A stretch of 13,878 nt of DNA from Stephanodiscus triporus (lineage: Eukaryota > Bacillariophyta > Thalassiosirophyceae > Thalassiosirales > Thalassiosiraceae): positions 1-13,878 of the forward strand of contig JALLAZ010001004.1 in assembly GCA_036939755.1 (NCBI GenBank), written 5' to 3'. Position numbers and translations under genes: made by a program. The number at the start of each line of letters is the position of its first letter. The stretch's first letter is position 1. Below, piece after piece: positions 6,317-13,878 of the stretch. The notes under the pieces are model-generated. The model saw nothing but the letters and a program-made list of their open reading frames with translations, was not told the DNA's origin and did not search any database.

Positions 6317-9300
6317 ATGCTCTGGTATCATGCCACAGCAGGTTTCCCAACGAAAGAAACATTCATCGACGCCGTGCAAGCCGGCAACTATTCCACCTGG
6401 CTGGCCCTCACCGTCAGCATGATCAACTGCCACTTCCCCGATTCTGTTGAAACCACGAAGGGACACCTCAAGGGCCAACGACAGGGAATCAGATCAACCA
6501 AACAAATGGCACTGAATAAATTAGTGGAGATGGTGACAGTGGAGATGGCGGCGGTGCACATCAAACAGGAGCACGGCGACTTACCTGAGACCATATCACA
6601 CCACCAAGACATTTTCTTTCATGTCGAAGACCTGAGCGAAACAATACACACAGACCAAACCAGCGGTTTTCCCTTCACGGCCATTCACCTCGACGCCAAC
6701 TACATCTTCAACGAGCCCATGAAAAACAAGACAGAAGGAGAAATGATGGCGGCATACCAGAGAATCATAAATCGAATGAGAGCGGCAGGGCTTGGCCTGA
6801 AAAGACATATCCTGGACAACGAGGCATCCAAAGCATTCAAGGAAAAAATACGAGAAAACGGCATGGAATACGAACTAGTCCCCCCCGGCAACCACAGAAG
6901 AAACCAGGCAGAGCGGGCAATACAGACCTTCAAGGCACATTTCATCTCCATCCTGGCGGGAGTCGACGACAAGTTCCCTCTCTCTCTTTGGTGCCACCTC
7001 CTTGAGCCAGCGGAACTCACTTTAAATCTTCTCCGTCAATCAAAATCAACGCCCAAAATCTCCGCATTTGCGCATGTACACGGCCACCACGACTATATGA
7101 AGAAACCATTTGCACCACTAGGATGCGCAGTCCAAGCCCACGTCAAACCGGACGATAGAAGAACATGGGACGCACGAGCAGACGCCGGATTCAATATAGG
7201 GACGTCAATGGAGCACCACAGATGCTACCGCATCTACATCTCCAAAACAAGAGCCACAAGAATCAGTGACACGGTCGCATTTCAACACCAATATATCACA
7301 AACCCCACCCTCTCACCTGAATCGCGAGTGATAGCAGCAGCACAACAACTGACCGCAGCACTCAAAGGGAGCATACACACAGGCAACGACATGGCGGTGG
7401 CATTGACGAAAGTCAGTGAACTTTTTGTAAAAATAGCGGCAGCAAAAAATTCAGCGGCAGCAGCACGAGATCAACGGAACAAACAACGAATTCACCCAAC
7501 ACCACGTAACCCTACCCACATTCCGAGGGTGACATCCCCAATTCCAAGGGTGGCAGAGCCAGCTCCAAGGGTGGAAATATCCCCCCAGGTTGATTGTCAC
7601 GTCTCCAAATCCTCAGATGATTGTCACGTAGGAAGGAAAACTGTCGCACCAAATCGAGCCCGACAACCAAACTACATATCCCAGGATGAAGACGATGACC
7701 CCCCAACCCCACGTTATCCAACAAGATCCACAACAAGAAGCATAATGCAGGAGGCGATGCTGTCCTGCATCGACTTATCCAATCCAAAATTCACAGTCAC
7801 ACCGGAACAAATGTCACGCCGAAAATTACCAATGTCTTGGTTCTGCGAAATGGCCAACTCTGTAATCGGAACCAACGGTGAACTCCTGGAGTATCGACAT
7901 TTGATAGCCAACCCAGCCACCCGACAAACCTGGACACACTCATACGGAAACGAACTCGGACGATTGGCTGAAGGAATGCCGGGCCGCAACACCGGGACAA
8001 AAACAATCGTGTTCATCCCCCGCGACGCGGTCCCAAACGACAGAGTGAAGGACGTCACTTACGGACTAATCACCGTCCTAATTCGCCCAGAAAAAATTGA
8101 CGAACCAAATCGAACAAGGTTAGTCGCAGGCGGAGACAGAGTACATTATCCGGGAGATGCGGGGACGCCAACAGCTGACCTACTTACCGTAAAATTACTC
8201 CTCAACAGCATCGTATCCACGCCGGGAGCAAAATTCTTCACGATGGACATAAAAGACTTTTACCTCAACACGCCAATGACGCGATTCGAGTACATGCGCC
8301 TGAAAATATCAGACATGCCGGACGACGTAATCGAACACTACCAACTCCGAAAAATTGCCACCTCCAACGGCTTCGTGTATTGCGAGATCCAAAAAGGAAT
8401 GTACGGCCTGCCCCAGGCCGGAATCATTGCCCAGGAACTACTTGCCGAACGCCTTGCACAACATGGCTACCACCAAAGCAAAACCACACCAGGACTTTGG
8501 ACCCACAAGACCCGCCCCATAAGCTTCAGTTTGGTCGTCGACGACTTCGGAGTAAAATACGTGGGGGAGGAACATGCGCAACACCTATTAAACGTCGTGA
8601 GACAATACTACAAGTGCTCGTGCGACTGGGAAGGAGAAAGATACTGTGGCCTCACCTTAAAATGGGACTACCACGGGCGCAAAGTCCATCTTTCAATGCC
8701 AAACTATGTGACAAAAGCACTCACACGTTTTCAACATCCCCCCCCCACCAAACGGCAGGACCAGCCATACCCACATGTCAAGCCAAACTATGGCGCCAAG
8801 GAACAATATGCCAGGCCCGACGACGACTCCCCCCCCCTTGATAAGGCCGGGAAGAAATTCATCCAAGAAGTATGCGGCGTTTTTCTTTTTCTCGCACGTG
8901 GCGTCGACGGCGGCCTGCTTCCGCCCCTCAGCGCACTCGCCTCACAACAGGCCAACCCGACGGAACGCACGATGACACTTTGTAAACAATTTTTGGATTA
9001 CATGGCAACACAAGACGACGCAATTCTCACCTACAAAGCAAGCAACATGGTACTTGCAATACATAGCGATGCATCGTACTTATCCGAAGCGAATGCGCGA
9101 AGCAGAGCCGGAGGACACATGTTCATGGCAACCGATGAAGAAATACCAAAAAACAATGGCGCCGTCCTAAACATTTCACAAATAATACGTGCGGTAATGT
9201 CGTCCGCGGCCGAAGCTGAACTGGGAGCATTATTCATAAACGCAAAAGCAGCGGTATCAATGCGCCGCACCCTCGAAGAACTCGGCCACCCACAACCTCG

Positions 9301-9664
9301 GACACCAATACAAACCGACAATTCCACAGCACACGCGCTACTCACCAACAAAATTCTCCCCAAGGCACTCAAAGCCATGGACATGAGATTCCATTGGCTA
9401 AGAGACCGTGACGCTCAGGGTCAATATCGTTTCTATTGGCGACCGGGCACACAAAATCTGGCGGATTATTTTACAAAACACCACCCAGCCAGTCACCACA
9501 AATCCTTCCGCAGTCAAATTCTGACATCACCGTCAGACCCAGACTATGCAAAAATGTTGACTCCCAAGGCCATGAGTAACAAATCCTTTGTAACAAAATT
9601 ACTCACAACCCCCCATTTTCAGGTAGCCAACAACCCAAGAACTTTTGCAGCAGCAAGTGCCTAA
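6317..9664 (+). CDS. pol: Integrase-reverse transcriptase-RNase H of element A (open 1115-codon frame)
   Basis: This is the polymerase part of a copia polyprotein; the frame is open from 6197 and 6317 is its first usable Met, so the true start was upstream in gag. Integrase core: HTDQ (D113), ILDNEA (D167) and NQAERA (E199), the D-D-E triad, in residues about 1-300. The N-terminal HHCC zinc site of typical copia integrases is not recognisable; FPDSVETTKGHLKGQRQG stands there. About 15 residues appear missing between T121 and A122. A Pro-rich linker with repeated PRV units (residues about 390-475) leads to RT: MDIKDFYL (D644), GMYGLPQAG, and VVDDFG (D742-D743). RNase H: HSDASY (D918), SSAAEAELG (E966/E968), QTDNSTAHAL (D1001), then a family-type tail. 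It would copy RNA to cDNA and insert it. No stop or frameshift is seen, unlike gag and protease. Confidence 0.88.
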   Translation: MLWYHATAGFPTKETFIDAVQAGNYSTWLALTVSMINCHFPDSVETTKGHLKGQRQGIRSTKQMALNKLVEMVTVEMAAVHIKQEHGDLPETISHHQDIFFHVEDLSETIHTDQTSGFPFTAIHLDANYIFNEPMKNKTEGEMMAAYQRIINRMRAAGLGLKRHILDNEASKAFKEKIRENGMEYELVPPGNHRRNQAERAIQTFKAHFISILAGVDDKFPLSLWCHLLEPAELTLNLLRQSKSTPKISAFAHVHGHHDYMKKPFAPLGCAVQAHVKPDDRRTWDARADAGFNIGTSMEHHRCYRIYISKTRATRISDTVAFQHQYITNPTLSPESRVIAAAQQLTAALKGSIHTGNDMAVALTKVSELFVKIAAAKNSAAAARDQRNKQRIHPTPRNPTHIPRVTSPIPRVAEPAPRVEISPQVDCHVSKSSDDCHVGRKTVAPNRARQPNYISQDEDDDPPTPRYPTRSTTRSIMQEAMLSCIDLSNPKFTVTPEQMSRRKLPMSWFCEMANSVIGTNGELLEYRHLIANPATRQTWTHSYGNELGRLAEGMPGRNTGTKTIVFIPRDAVPNDRVKDVTYGLITVLIRPEKIDEPNRTRLVAGGDRVHYPGDAGTPTADLLTVKLLLNSIVSTPGAKFFTMDIKDFYLNTPMTRFEYMRLKISDMPDDVIEHYQLRKIATSNGFVYCEIQKGMYGLPQAGIIAQELLAERLAQHGYHQSKTTPGLWTHKTRPISFSLVVDDFGVKYVGEEHAQHLLNVVRQYYKCSCDWEGERYCGLTLKWDYHGRKVHLSMPNYVTKALTRFQHPPPTKRQDQPYPHVKPNYGAKEQYARPDDDSPPLDKAGKKFIQEVCGVFLFLARGVDGGLLPPLSALASQQANPTERTMTLCKQFLDYMATQDDAILTYKASNMVLAIHSDASYLSEANARSRAGGHMFMATDEEIPKNNGAVLNISQIIRAVMSSAAEAELGALFINAKAAVSMRRTLEELGHPQPRTPIQTDNSTAHALLTNKILPKALKAMDMRFHWLRDRDAQGQYRFYWRPGTQNLADYFTKHHPASHHKSFRSQILTSPSDPDYAKMLTPKAMSNKSFVTKLLTTPHFQVANNPRTFAAASA

Positions 9665-9683
9665 GTACATTATGGCAAGGGTG
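9665..9683 (+). other. Short spacer with weak polypurine tract before 3' LTR
   Basis: Only 19 bp separate the polymerase stop codon (TAA, 9662-9664) from the 3' LTR. The run GGCAAGGG (9674-9681) is the only purine-rich stretch and may act as the plus-strand primer. It is short and includes a C, so the assignment is tentative. Confidence 0.35.
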
Positions 9684-9964
9684 TGTTAGACCCTCCGAAT
9701 GAGGATACTACTATTGGCGGGAAGAAACTATTTCCCGCCAAATACAGGCCTTAAATGTATTAGTCACAAGAGTCACACACGAATATGTGACGAGAAAGGG
9801 AAACGAAATACCGTTACAATATAACGATCGTTTCCCAATAAATCTACTATCTGGCGATTAAAAGCCTACGATGCGAGATGGGGAAAACCCAAGAATTACC
9901 CCTAGATACTCATACATGATAAATAACCTTTACATTGATCTCAAAGCAGTTCTTAGGTTCAGCA
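9684..9964 (+). repeat. 3' LTR of element A
   Basis: The 281-bp repeat begins TGTTAGACCC and ends GGTTCAGCA, matching the 5' LTR end to end. It has perfect inverted repeats that are partly mutated in the 5' copy: TTGGCGGGAA / TTCCCGCCAA (9714-9723, 9732-9741), GTCACA / TGTGAC (9763-9768, 9786-9791) and GGGAAACG / CGTTTCCC (9798-9805, 9829-9836). Immediately after it, at 9965, the sequence is in the gag frame of element B. Confidence 0.92.
9714..9741. promoter_or_regulatory. Paired inverted E2F/DP-like sites in the LTR
   Basis: TTGGCGGGAA at 9714-9723 and its exact reverse complement TTCCCGCCAA at 9732-9741, 8 bp apart, match the known E2F/DP consensus (TTTSSCGC; the plant form is TTTCCCGC). 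The matching pair in the 5' LTR (4065-4074, 4081-4090) has one arm changed from CCCGCC to CCCACC. The site could couple element transcription to S phase, or the palindrome could serve only as RNA structure. Binding is inference. Confidence 0.4.
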
Positions 9965-12732
9965 CTCCGGGCCCGCGCACCCGCGCTGGTTCCCCAAAAG
10001 TCCGACAGTCCGGCCACAAAGTCCAAGGGTCCAGCACCCCCTCACCTCCTACACAACAGGCGCCTCGACAACATACCACCCCCCGCACTACTCGGGCCAT
10101 GGCTCGCGATACCTCGGGTGTATATGCTCCCCTCCGCGACCAGGACGATGACACCGACGATGACGACACGGCCTCCTCGCCCAAACTCCTCACCCACCCC
10201 GGAGACATCGGCATCGATGGGGGGGGCGCGATTGCTACCTCGATCGATGATGCGGGGACCCCACCCCCCAACACCGGCCCCACCGCCGATGACGGGGGGG
10301 GCGCTACGCCACACGGACCCGGCACCATGGATGATGCATGGGGGGGCGCTGCCACTGACGCGGGGAACCTGCCGTCCCGCGACGACGCCGCCCCAAACGC
10401 CTCCGTGTCCCTTGCCGCCCTCCAAGCGGCCCTTCGGGAACAAAAGGCCCACCTTGAGGCGGCCATAAATACACGCTTTGCCTCCCTCCAAGAGGAAGTC
10501 AGGAGTAATTTTGGCCACGTGACAAAGCGCCTCTTTAAACCCCTGGACGACAGGGTTACCGCCCTCAAGGCCCAGACGGACGAGTTTGTGGACAGGCTAA
10601 CTGAAAAAGGGTCCGCTCTCTTGGCTACAACGGAACGTCTCTCGGCGGACATCGCTGCGTTGAAGGATACGGTTGGTTCCTTGGAGACCACGGTGAACGT
10701 TGTTGAAACGACGTACGACAGTCGGCTTACGGCTCTGGAGGCGGTTTTGGGCACTACAACTGTGCCCTCGTCGACTTCGACGAATAAGGATCCACCCACC
10801 TCCGATGAACCCACGAGGGCCGCAACAAACCACGTTGAACAATTGCATGATGCCCCGGATGGTCTTCTGCGGGATGTGTCCTCTTCCACCAAAGCCAATG
10901 CCAACTCACGTGTCGCTTGGGCTCGGGTCCAGGCCACTCATCGGGCTTCGGTGGCACCCACCCCTACTCCGACTTGGGTTCCACACTCCACCACACCCCC
11001 TCGCACCCCAGCCTCGGTGCGTACACCCCATAACACCCCACATCTCCGCCAAATACTCTTCCGGATGCTTTCCATCATCACGCCCGGAACGTCCAACGCG
11101 AACGTGGTGCCGGGTATGTCACGCCGGGTCCCAGCGATGTCGCCCCCGACACCTCTATCCCTCCTGCTCCCGATCACGCTCCCCCCAATATACACCACTC
11201 CAATGGCGAGTCTGATGTTGTGGGGGGGCCCATTGTCTCCCCGCGCGCTTGGGATGCAGAAACACATGCCAGGAGACTCGGTGCCAGCCGTTTTGATGTC
11301 CTCCGGCTTGCCGCCATCAATACCATATCGGCAACGATGGCGTTCCCTGTCTCAGGGAAGACATCATTCGGAACTGCGGATTCACCCGCCTCAAAGCCTC
11401 CGCCGACGGGGTCGTGCTCTGCTATCACGACATAAAATGGGTGCATCAGAAGGTGCGGGAACTGTGGTATAACGCTCTGGCCCACACCGTTGGTCCCCAG
11501 GTTGACCGGATTCTCCAAAAATCCCTCTCTGTGTTTCCTCACTTGTAGTCGACTACTACAGCAGATATGGTCGTCTTTTATGACCGTCTCCAGGAGGTCA
11601 GTATGAATCATGTGCTGGCGTTAATGCCATTCTATGCAATAGTGGTTCAGTATCGCTTTGAAGGCCTGTGCCCTCCTGGCCTGGGGGTCACTCGGTATGG
11701 GGCTATGAGCAAAGCTTTGATGGAACTCCTTCCTTGGCTTATCCCGGGCACCACCTCTCCTCAGATCAATGCTGCGTTGGCTTCAGTTTGTTATGAATCG
11801 GGCAACGGCTATGATTACCTCTGGCAGATCATGGAGTTGACAATTCCGGGGTTTGATCCGGCTACGCCAATCCTTGTCCCTGTCTGGTCGGGTACGATGG
11901 ACATCTTCTCCTTTGCTCAGGAGTTCCTCCTGTATTTCCGCCTACAAGAAAAGCTCAACTTCCATTATGATGACTGCCATCGCAGCAGTATCTTCCTTTG
12001 GGCTATACAATTCTCCGAGTTCGCCGATATGGCCACTGCCCTCCAAACTCAAGTGAACTTGTTCCACTTCGAATATGACAATGGGTTCCTACCCCCGCAT
12101 CTTCGAGTACATGGCCTCGCTACGAGCATTCACCAGAATTCGCAGGCTCGCCTATCCAGCATAGCACACACCCCACGTGCACACAGGGTATCCAGCGATA
12201 CTTCCAAGATTCAGGGGCTCCCTTCCGCTTTCAGAGTCAGCCATGACCGCCAGGGCTCTAATTCGCGGGACACCCAATCTGGTTACCTTGGCACAGACCA
12301 CAAAAACGACAACCCTGCCTCCGACCACGGGCGTGATGATGGTGGCCGGCCGCGGGACCGTGGAACACGTGAACGGGGTCGCCCTGGAGCCTCAGGCGAC
12401 TTGCACGCCCTGACCGCAACCGTCGTCCCTTTCTCGAGGGCGTCCAATGTGCAGCCTGTGGACGCGCTGGTCACGTTGCTAAACAATGTGATATGCTGGC
12501 CACGGCCATCTGTATTGAATGGTATATGAAGAGGGATCTCTCATCGTCCCTACGGGATAAGATCGAACAGGAGTGGCTTGAGAAATGGAAGGAGCGCCCG
12601 GGCAACCCCAGCAACACTCCGCGCCAGGTCCTACGAACGTACGTTGAGGCTCTCGATATCACTGTCGCTGGGCTGGAGGAAGAGATGGATTGGACCTGCT
12701 GGGACTACGCAGAGGATGAGGACAGCAAATGA
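9965..12732 (+). pseudogene. Gag of element B (coiled coil plus CCHC zinc knuckle), disrupted
   Basis: The gag frame is open from 9965 with a candidate start at ATG 10099-10101 (MARDTSGVYAPLRDQ). The order is: a basic, Pro/Thr-rich N-terminus; an acidic Asp/Gly/Pro low-complexity segment containing three G-runs; a long predicted coiled coil (about 10408-10750, for example VTALKAQTDEFVDRLTEKG); a Pro/Thr linker; the capsid-like core (GFTRLKASADGVVL, NALAHTVGPQVDRIL, MNHVLALMPFYAIVVQYRF, KALMELLPWLIPGTTSPQ); an Arg/Gly/Asp-rich segment; the zinc knuckle CAACGRAGHVAKQC at 12448-12489 (C-X2-C-X4-H-X4-C); and a C-terminal helix (VEALDITVAGLEEEMDW). Lesions: a frameshift at about 11030-11060, one near 11322, TAG at 11546-11548, a frameshift near 12385, and TGA at 12730-12732. 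The largest intact piece runs from 11567 to about 12385. Gag would assemble the particle; this copy cannot make full-length protein. Confidence 0.8.
10219..10349. repeat. Three G7-8-CGC runs in the acidic part of gag B
   Basis: Runs of eight, eight and seven G, each followed directly by CGC, lie at 10219-10226, 10294-10301 and 10340-10346. Each follows a GAT/GAC or CATG context and codes Asp/Trp-Gly-Gly-(Gly)-Ala. They may be copies of a small degenerate repeat and are slippage-prone. Confidence 0.6.
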
Positions 12733-13878
12733 CTCGCGATTGGTCCCAATCGATGCATTGGTCTGGACCACACTGTGACCGATACTGCTTCACCTTCTTC
12801 CACTTCATCATTTACCCTCCATGCTGCGCCGATCCCATCTGCCATCCCCCCGGGGCTCCCTCCACCTGCTGCCGAGCCTGAACACCTTCCCCCACCGGAA
12901 CCTCCACCACCTTCGAATCTACATATTTCCCCCCCCGGTTCTTTAGCGGATGACTTCCTTTACCCACTCCGCTATACCGTCAACCATGTGTCTCGCCCCA
13001 ATAATTTCATGGCTTTAGCGGACGACCACCAACAATCCGTCGCAAGCGTCACTCACGTGGTCGTTTCCCCACGTGTCTGTGGACTCAGTGGCACTAACAC
13101 TTCCTCAGTCACGGTTACACCTGTTGGGGACGTGACACCACTCGTTGACGGCGGCTCGAATATCTGTGTCACTGGAGATGTCAACCTTCTGGTTGATACG
13201 GTTGACATTCCGCCGGTCGCTATCTCGGTAGCGCTGGATGGGAACACCCCATCGGTTGATGACAGTATCACCAAAAAGGGACTTCTACCTCTGACTCTGT
13301 CTGATGGGACAATCTACTATCAACCCTGCTACTACTGTGCAAATTTGGTGGAGACCATTATCTCACCTGCGGCAATCCTGGCTACCTCGGACCGTTTCTA
13401 CTACTGGACACAAATAGGATGCAGAGACCCATCACAGACAGGTACTCTCCAGTTCACAAGCCGTGACGGTAATCATTCTATGACGTTCGATCTTGCCTAT
13501 CGGGACGACCTATACTACTGCACCTCTGACGTCTTCACAGTCGGTGATGCCCCGACTCGACCCCGCTGCCAACGCACGATTGCGTCTACCACCCCGGGTG
13601 TTCGTCAGTCCGCCCCTAAATTTGCTCCAACTACTAAAGCACGCCAGATCGAATCTGAACTCTGGATGCTACGATACGGTTCACCTGGGGAGCACCAACT
13701 TGATGTACTCCCTAAACATGTCATCGGGACACCCTCAGTCTTTCAATACCACCCGTTTTGGTATATTGACTTTAAGGAGCAGGCATACATACGAAAACAA
13801 GCCGCTCAACGGACTTCTGAGCGTATCCCGACATGCGGGGCAGAATTCTATATGGACTTTGCCTTCATGCGGTCATCA
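12733..13878 (+). CDS. pol: Protease and start of integrase of element B (partial, runs off right edge)
   Basis: The frame is open for 382 codons from after the TGA at 12730-12732 to the right edge and is in the same frame as the upstream zinc knuckle, so gag and pol were probably one polyprotein. A Pro/Ser-rich linker is followed by VTPLVDGGSNICVTGD, where D-G-G (Asp codon 13147-13149) takes the place of the usual D-S/T-G of retroelement aspartic proteases. Next come LPLTLSDGTIYYQPCYYCAN and VETIISPAAIL, then the pre-integrase region (ESELWMLRYGSPGEHQLDVL, HPFWYIDFKEQAYIRKQ), in which the typical HHCC pattern is incomplete. The last residues, FYMDFAFMRSS, carry the first integrase core Asp (13855-13857). 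DGGSNIC proteases are known from diatom copia elements. No lesions are seen in this part. There is no start codon of its own. Confidence 0.78.

Larger units (their letters stand above)
4033..9964 (+). mobile_element. Ty1/copia-type LTR retrotransposon A (two LTRs, degenerate 5' part)
   Basis: The element spans two direct repeats of about 280 bp (4033-4311 and 9684-9964), each beginning TGTTAGACCC and ending GGTTCAGCA. Between them one reading frame encodes gag, protease, integrase, reverse transcriptase and RNase H in that order; integrase before RT defines copia (Pseudoviridae) architecture. The 5' leader is 4312-4411. No primer-binding site starting TGG was recognised after the 5' LTR, and only a short purine-rich run (GGCAAGGG, 9674-9681) precedes the 3' LTR. 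The flanks do not form a target-site duplication: ACATA on the left, CTCCG on the right. The element cannot encode its complete polyprotein as it stands. Confidence 0.9.
9965..13878 (+). mobile_element. Copia-type retrotransposon B, 5'-truncated and open at the right edge
   Basis: From the end of the 3' LTR of element A to the right edge, the sequence encodes gag, zinc knuckle, D-G-G protease and the start of integrase of a second copia lineage, similar to the CoDi-type elements of diatoms. Its proteins do not resemble those of element A apart from domain order. No LTR of its own is visible: the 5' LTR and leader are missing, replaced by element A, and the 3' end lies beyond the window. Codon use is C-rich, with many C runs. 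Gag is broken by several lesions while the protease-integrase part is open to the edge. Confidence 0.85.

Noticed and set aside
9871..9964. In-frame start of gag B inside the 3' LTR of element A
   Set aside because: The open frame extends upstream into the LTR by chance. The LTR sequence matches the 5' LTR, so these codons are not part of gag B.
9930..10937. 335-codon minus-strand open frame opposite gag B
   Set aside because: It is a mirror of the C-rich codon bias of gag B. The plus frame has a coherent coiled coil and leads into gag core motifs, while the minus product is Ser/Val/Arg-biased and crosses into the 3' LTR.
4033..13878. A novel defence or biosynthetic gene system
   Set aside because: Every recognisable coding segment fits gag, protease, integrase, RT or RNase H of two copia elements; no unexplained gene remains between them.

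Overview
The window is eukaryotic and looks like a transposable-element-rich stretch of a stramenopile genome, most probably a diatom. This rests on established knowledge of element families: two different Ty1/copia lineages of the kind abundant in diatoms (one with a D-G-G aspartic protease motif), and a mariner-like transposase with the DGWDI and ARPR signatures of the plant/oomycete-type clade. No rRNA, tRNA, CRISPR array or bacterial-type operon was seen. The species cannot be named from the sequence.

Layout. (1) Positions 1-208, minus strand: the 5' end of a probable host gene for a secreted protein, with an N-terminal signal peptide; it runs off the left edge. (2) About 209-2975: no convincing gene, but poly-C tracts, a 16-bp tandem duplication, a strand-composition switch, a cluster of hairpins at 2100-2285, and an uncharacterised open stretch on the minus strand. 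(3) 2976-4032, minus strand: a broken mariner-like transposase with all three catalytic Asp codons still readable but stops and frameshifts; its N-terminus is cut off. (4) 4033-9964: copia-type LTR retrotransposon A, with about 280-bp LTRs at both ends and one long gag-protease-integrase-RT-RNase H frame. Its gag and protease part carries five nonsense codons, two frameshifts and a lost protease active site, whereas the integrase-RT-RNase H part is open for about 1156 codons. (5) 9965-13878: a second, unrelated copia lineage (element B), entered inside its gag with no 5' LTR, continuing through zinc knuckle and protease to the first integrase core motif at the right edge.

The main point of interest is the architecture of element A. 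Its left flank is a mariner transposase and its right flank is the gag of element B. There is no target-site duplication, the two LTRs differ at roughly one position in six, CpG sites present in the 3' LTR are often CA or TG in the 5' LTR, and all recognisable disabling point lesions lie in the 5' third. Together these suggest a chimera of an old 5' half and a younger 3' half, formed by recombination between dispersed copies or by misassembly. The LTRs also hold paired inverted TTGGCGGGAA / TTCCCGCCAA sites that resemble E2F/DP binding sites.

I found no convincing novel defence, biosynthetic or signalling system here. The unusual signals are in retroelement structure and history.
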